A DNA stretch of 64,000 nt, taken from positions 3,857,501 to 3,921,500 of the forward strand of contig NZ_CP053562.1 in NCBI RefSeq assembly GCF_002085925.2, in the 5' to 3' direction. Position 1 is the stretch's first letter. Each line of letters opens with the position of its first letter. The notes beneath the pieces were generated by a model, which was given only the letters and a program-made list of their open reading frames with translations, was not told where the DNA came from and did no database searches. This stretch comes from Thioclava electrotropha. Lineage in GTDB: Bacteria > Pseudomonadota > Alphaproteobacteria > Rhodobacterales > Rhodobacteraceae. The position numbers and the translations under genes were made by a program. Positions 60,329 through 64,000 of the stretch are shown piece by piece.

Positions 60329-61543
60329 GTGCCCCAGCGCGTGATGGAAATGATCAAGACCGCCCCGGTGAAAATTGGCACGGATCATTCCTCGATGCGC
60401 AACCGCAACGAACGGCTGGTGATGTCGCTGATTCGCCGCCGCGGCGCCTTGGCGAAATCAGAGATCGCGCGGATGACGGGCCTCTCGGCACAGACCGTTT
60501 CCGTCATCATGCGTGCGCTCGAAGATGAAGGCTTCCTGCTGCGCTGCGACCCGGTGCGCGGCAAGGTCGGCCAGCCCACGGTGCCGATGCGCCTGAACCC
60601 GGAAGGCGCCTATTTTCTGGGCCTGAAGGTCGGACGCCGCCGCAGCGAGGTGATCCTGATCGACATGATGGGCACGCCGATCTCGCGCAGCGTCTCGCGC
60701 CACGACTACCCCACCGCCGCCGATACCATCGCCTTCGCCATCGACGCGATCGCGCGGATGGTGACGGAATTGCCCGCCTCGAAACGCGAACGCATCTCGG
60801 GTCTCGGCATCGGCGCGCCGTTCCGGATGTGGGACTGGGGCGTCGCGCTCGGGCTGGACGAAAGTGCGATGGCCGATTGGCGCGAGCGCGACATCCGCAC
60901 CGAGCTGGAAGCGATCTACCCGTTCCCCGTGGTGCTGGAAAACGACGCCTCCGCCGCCTGTTCGGCTGAGCTGTTGCTGGGCGACCAGACCCTGCCGGAC
61001 GATTTCCTCTATGCGTTCGTGGGCTTCTTCGTGGGCGGCGGGCTGGTGATGAGCGGCTCGCTTGTGACCGGTCCCAACAACAATGCTGGCGCGCTTGCCT
61101 CGATGCCGGTGCCCGACGGTCACGGCGGCCAGTGCCAGTTGCTCGACGTGGCCTCGCTCTCAGCCATCGAAGCGGCCATGGCGGAGCGTGGCCTCGATGC
61201 GAGTTTCCTCTGGGAGCGGCGCGATGTGTGGGATCTTCCCGAAGACATCGTCGAGGACTGGCTCGCGAAAGCGGCGCGCGGTCTCGCGACTGTCGCCGCG
61301 TCCTCGGCGGCGCTGTGCGATCTCGACGCGATCGTGATCGACGGCTGGATGCCTGACGATCTGCGCGCGCGGCTCGTCGCCGCCACCGAAGCGGAACTGG
61401 CGAAAATCAACCTCTCGGGCGCGGGCGTTCCGATCGTGCGCGAGGGTCAGGTGGGCCCCGATGCGCGCGCGCTGGGGGCCGCGACCCTGCCGCTGAGCCT
61501 GCGTTTCCTGACCGAGATCGACCTGCCCGATCAGGCCGACTGA
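60329..61543 (+). CDS. ROK-family transcriptional regulator (FrcR-like)
   Basis: A 404-residue protein. The GTG at 60329 has GGAG 8 bases upstream. Residues about 28-75 form a winged helix-turn-helix (LVMSLIRRRGALAKSEIARM, TGLSAQTVSVIMRALEDEG). From about 90 on there is a ROK sugar-kinase-like domain (ISGLGIGAPF, VVLENDASAACSAEL, GFFVGGGLVMSG). The usual CxCGxxGCxE zinc motif is altered: GGQCQLLD keeps one cysteine. It is divergent from frcB and likely represses or senses for it through the palindrome at 60226. It overlaps the histidine kinase gene by 13 bases, convergent. Confidence 0.9.
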   Translation: MPQRVMEMIKTAPVKIGTDHSSMRNRNERLVMSLIRRRGALAKSEIARMTGLSAQTVSVIMRALEDEGFLLRCDPVRGKVGQPTVPMRLNPEGAYFLGLKVGRRRSEVILIDMMGTPISRSVSRHDYPTAADTIAFAIDAIARMVTELPASKRERISGLGIGAPFRMWDWGVALGLDESAMADWRERDIRTELEAIYPFPVVLENDASAACSAELLLGDQTLPDDFLYAFVGFFVGGGLVMSGSLVTGPNNNAGALASMPVPDGHGGQCQLLDVASLSAIEAAMAERGLDASFLWERRDVWDLPEDIVEDWLAKAARGLATVAASSAALCDLDAIVIDGWMPDDLRARLVAATEAELAKINLSGAGVPIVREGQVGPDARALGAATLPLSLRFLTEIDLPDQAD

Positions 61544-62910
61544 CCCGGCGCGGCGAAGCGCAGCGACACGATCAGGCCGGGGCGATTGTCGGACAGTTCC
61601 AGCTCCGCCTCGTGCAGCCCCGCCACCGCATGAACCAGCGCAAGCCCCAGCCCGTTGCCCGGCGTCGTGCGCGAGCGTTCCAGCCGATAAAGCCTGCGCA
61701 GAACCTTCTCGCGCTCGGCCGCAGGAATGCCGGGACCCCGATCGGCCACGCTCAGAATGATCGCGCCGTTCTCGCGCGACAGGTGCACCGAGATCTTCGG
61801 CGCGGGGCCACCGTGACGGATCGCATTCTCGATCAGGTTCGACAGCATCTGCCCCAGCAGCCCCCGGTCGCCATGCACCATCAGCGGCGCATCGGGCCGT
61901 TGCAGGGTCAGCGCCCCGCCCGCCTCTTCGGCGCTCGCCTCGTAAAGCTCGGTGATATCGGCTGCGAGCGCGCCCAGATCGACCCGCGCGAAGCGTGCCT
62001 TGGGGCTGCCGCCCTCGATCTGCGCGATCCGCAGGAGCGAGTGGAACACGGCCACCGCGCGTTCGGCCTCGGTGCCTGCCTGCTCGGCCAGCGCCCGGGG
62101 CGGCGTGTCCTCGGGCAAAGCCTCTTGCAGCTCCGACAGCAGCACGGAGATCCGCTGCATCGGCGTTTTCAGGTCATGGGCGATATCGGCGGAGACCTGA
62201 CGCAGCGCCGCCACCGTGGCCTCCTGCGTCTCGGCCATCACGTTCAGCCGCGCCCCGATCCGTGCGAGGTCGTCGCCGCGTTTAGCCTTGATCTCGTCAC
62301 GCGGCACCCGCGCCTCCAGCCGCCCCTCGGTCAGATCGTCGAGCGTCTCCTCGATCGCGCTCACCCGCTTGCGCGCCCGCATCCCGACCCACGCGCCATA
62401 GGCGGCAGAGACCAGGAGCGACGGCACGAAGGAGAAGACGAGGATCGCGAGGAAAGTCGAGGTCAGTTCGGCAATCGGCGCGCGGCTCTCGCCGATCACC
62501 AGCAAGCCGCCCGCGAGCGGCATGGTCAGCGTGAAATATCCATGTTTCGAGAGCGGCGCATATTCGGGATGCCGCGAGATGACCCAGCGGTCGCCCTCAT
62601 GCGTGACCCGCACATTGCCGACCTGCCGCCCGTCGGACATGACGAAGGCGATGGCGCGCTCGGACGGATCGGACGCCCGCGCCTCCGCCGAGACGATCAC
62701 CGAGAGCGTCTCGGGGTTGGCGGCGACCTGAAACACCGCCGTCTGCTGCTTGAGATCGGCGCGGATCGAATCCTCGGTCGAGGAGCGCAGCGCGACATAG
62801 GCAAAGCCCAGCGTCACCAGAAGGATCGCGAAGACGATCCCCATCAGCCCGAGCGCCTGCCGCAGCGGCGTCGAGGCAAGGATTTCCGCGCGGTTCAGAC
62901 GTGCCTTCAT
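61531..62910 (-). CDS. Sensor histidine kinase
   Basis: A 459-residue membrane kinase. Two helices (about 20-40 and 150-175) bracket a periplasmic sensor (about 41-149). A HAMP-like region (about 178-230) follows. The dimerisation box DIAHDLKTPMQR has the phospho-acceptor His245. The ATPase has NLIENAIRHGG (N), DRGPGIP (G1) and GNGLGLALV (G2). The ATG overlaps the response-regulator stop by 1 base (TGATG), so the two are coupled. Signal is unknown; the divergent DegP gene suggests envelope stress. Confidence 0.93.
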   Translation of the reverse strand: MKARLNRAEILASTPLRQALGLMGIVFAILLVTLGFAYVALRSSTEDSIRADLKQQTAVFQVAANPETLSVIVSAEARASDPSERAIAFVMSDGRQVGNVRVTHEGDRWVISRHPEYAPLSKHGYFTLTMPLAGGLLVIGESRAPIAELTSTFLAILVFSFVPSLLVSAAYGAWVGMRARKRVSAIEETLDDLTEGRLEARVPRDEIKAKRGDDLARIGARLNVMAETQEATVAALRQVSADIAHDLKTPMQRISVLLSELQEALPEDTPPRALAEQAGTEAERAVAVFHSLLRIAQIEGGSPKARFARVDLGALAADITELYEASAEEAGGALTLQRPDAPLMVHGDRGLLGQMLSNLIENAIRHGGPAPKISVHLSRENGAIILSVADRGPGIPAAEREKVLRRLYRLERSRTTPGNGLGLALVHAVAGLHEAELELSDNRPGLIVSLRFAAPGQSA

Positions 62911-63581
62911 CAGCCCTCGATCCGGTAGCCCGCGCCGCGCACGGTGTGGATGAGGTCACGGTCGAACGGCTTGTCGACCTTGTTCCGGAGCCGCGAGATA
63001 TGGGTTTCCACGACATTGGTCTGCGGGTCGAAATTCAGATCCCACACGCCCTCCAGCAGCATCGTCCGGGTCTGCACCCGGCCCTTGCGGCGCAGCAGGA
63101 ATTCCAGAAGCGAGAACTCCCGCGGCAGAAGGTCGATCTCCTGCCCGCTGCGCGTCACCTTGCGCGCAATCAGATCCATCTTCAGATCGCCCGCCTCCAG
63201 CATCACCTGTTCCGACTGCGCCTGCGGACGGCGCGCCAATGCGGCGAGCCGCGCCGACAGCTCGCCGAAGGCGAAGGGTTTCACGAGGTAATCGTCCGCG
63301 CCTGCGTTGAGCCCCTCGATCCGGTCATCCACACCGCCGATCGCGGTCAGGAAGATGATCGGCGTCGTGACCTTCGCGGCGCGGATCGCGCGGGTGATCG
63401 AAAGACCGTCCAGCTCGGGCAGCATCCGGTCGATGATCATCACGTCGTAGCTGCCGCCCAGCGCCTGGGTCAGCCCGTCGCGGCCATTGGCGAGATGGTC
63501 GACCGTATGGCCCTCTTCGCGCAGGCCCCGCAGAACGTAATCGGCGGTGGTCGCGTCGTCTTCGATCAACAGCAGTTTCAT
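62910..63581 (-). CDS. OmpR/PhoB-family response regulator
   Basis: A 223-residue regulator. The ATG at 63581 gives MKLLLIEDDATTADYVLRGL. The receiver has the acidic pair Asp8/Asp9, phospho-acceptor Asp51 (VMIIDRMLPELDG) and KPFAFGELSAR with the conserved Lys. The C-terminal OmpR winged helix shows LPREFSLLEFLLRRKGRVQT and VWDLNFDPQTNVVETHISRLRNKV. Its stop overlaps the kinase start. It is divergent from degP with a 165-base gap, so it may control that gene. Confidence 0.94.
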   Translation of the reverse strand: MKLLLIEDDATTADYVLRGLREEGHTVDHLANGRDGLTQALGGSYDVMIIDRMLPELDGLSITRAIRAAKVTTPIIFLTAIGGVDDRIEGLNAGADDYLVKPFAFGELSARLAALARRPQAQSEQVMLEAGDLKMDLIARKVTRSGQEIDLLPREFSLLEFLLRRKGRVQTRTMLLEGVWDLNFDPQTNVVETHISRLRNKVDKPFDRDLIHTVRGAGYRIEG

Positions 63582-63746
63582 CGCACTCGCTTTCTCGGTT
63601 CGCGACATATGTGGCCGATGCCACCGCACAAGTCACGCACCCCTCCCCTAAAGGTGAAAAGGATAACAGCTCTGCAATCTTCCCGCAGAGTTCCTGACAG
63701 GCTAGGCCCTCACATAGGGTGCATCCCTGTCAATAAGGAGAGAAAG

Positions 63747-64000
63747 ATGCAGGACATTCGCAAAGCTCCCCTGCTGCGCACCCTCGCGACCACCGCAATG
63801 CTCGGCGCCGGCGTCGTGGCAACAAGCGGGCTCGCACTGGTCCCGAACGTGGCCGCCGCCGAAACCTTCACCAACACCGTCGATCTGGTGAAGAAGGTGA
63901 TGCCCGCCGTGGTCACCATCGAGATCAAGAAGCAGGCCAACGATCAGGAAATGGCCCAGATGGGGATGCCGCAGGATTTCCCCTTCGAGTTCTTCCAGCG
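63747..64000 (+). CDS. DegP/HtrA-type periplasmic serine endopeptidase, N-terminal part (cut by window edge)
   Basis: The first 84 codons are present; the frame is open at the right edge. An AAGGAG site lies 8 bases before the ATG. A signal peptide (about 1-37, LALVPNVAAAE) is followed by VDLVKKVMPAVVTIEIKKQ and a MGMPQDFPFEFFQ stretch, which match the start of Do-family proteases (PAVVxI, PFxxFF). The catalytic triad and PDZ domains lie beyond the window. It is divergent from a two-component system. Confidence 0.85.
   Translation, partial: MQDIRKAPLLRTLATTAMLGAGVVATSGLALVPNVAAAETFTNTVDLVKKVMPAVVTIEIKKQANDQEMAQMGMPQDFPFEFFQ

Overview
The window looks like the chromosome of an alphaproteobacterium in the Rhodobacteraceae (order Rhodobacterales). 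It is GC-rich and densely coding. The gene content fits that group: a divergent crotonyl-CoA carboxylase/reductase and ethylmalonyl-CoA mutase pair (ethylmalonyl-CoA pathway), phosphatidylcholine synthase, an FrcBCA-type fructose ABC transporter, DUF2793 and DUF4214 proteins, a TauE/SafE plus TIGR02186 pair, and an EF-Tu / tRNA-Trp / secE / nusG / rplKAJ neighbourhood. The genus cannot be fixed from sequence reading alone. I see no rRNA, CRISPR array, insertion sequence or prophage.

Layout. (1) 1-2700, minus strand: secE-nusG-rplK-rplA-rplJ, with rplJ cut by the window edge. (2) 2950-17758: a surface-polysaccharide region with two large glycosyltransferases, a phosphomannomutase, KpsT/KpsE/KpsM-type ABC-2 export components, a sulfotransferase-like protein, a DUF2793 protein and an RTX/DUF4214 secreted protein interrupted by an apparent 1-nt frameshift. 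(3) 17850-22702: tRNA-Trp, a PfpI-like protein, ZntB-like transporter, CatB-like acetyltransferase, alpha/beta hydrolase and tuf. Regions 2 and 3 lie where tuf, tRNA-Trp and secE would normally be close together. (4) 22870-36937: mainly housekeeping and metabolism, including a cytochrome P450, parC, an SH3 protein, an SDR, a B12 adenosyltransferase, priA, fsa, DUF484-xerC, pcs, an EamA transporter and truA.

(5) 36899-39633: a second polysaccharide pair (initiating sugar transferase and CapD/FlaA1-type dehydratase), translationally coupled. (6) 39826-43383: branched-chain aminotransferase, UspA, DUF2267, NfuA, TsaB and RimI. (7) 43536-49055: a tightly overlapping nucleoside-uptake operon (BMP-family binding protein, double ABC ATPase, two permeases) ending in purine nucleoside phosphorylase, so imported nucleosides would be phosphorolysed at once. 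(8) 49134-53183: TauE/TIGR02186, an SDR and a RecD/Dda-like helicase. (9) 53328-56885: ecm and ccr, divergent. (10) 57175-61543: frcBCA with a divergent ROK regulator and a clear palindromic operator candidate between them. (11) 61531-64000: a two-component system divergent from a DegP-type periplasmic protease that runs off the window.

No gene-free stretch exceeds about 300 bases. The largest gaps (213-471, 2273-2514, 2701-2949, 55299-55592, 56886-57174) are described as features. The most interesting material is the putative sulfated-polysaccharide export region within the translation neighbourhood, the frameshifted RTX protein, the palindrome upstream of frcB, the structured leader of the nucleoside operon, and an identical inverted 22-bp repeat bracketing the helicase gene.
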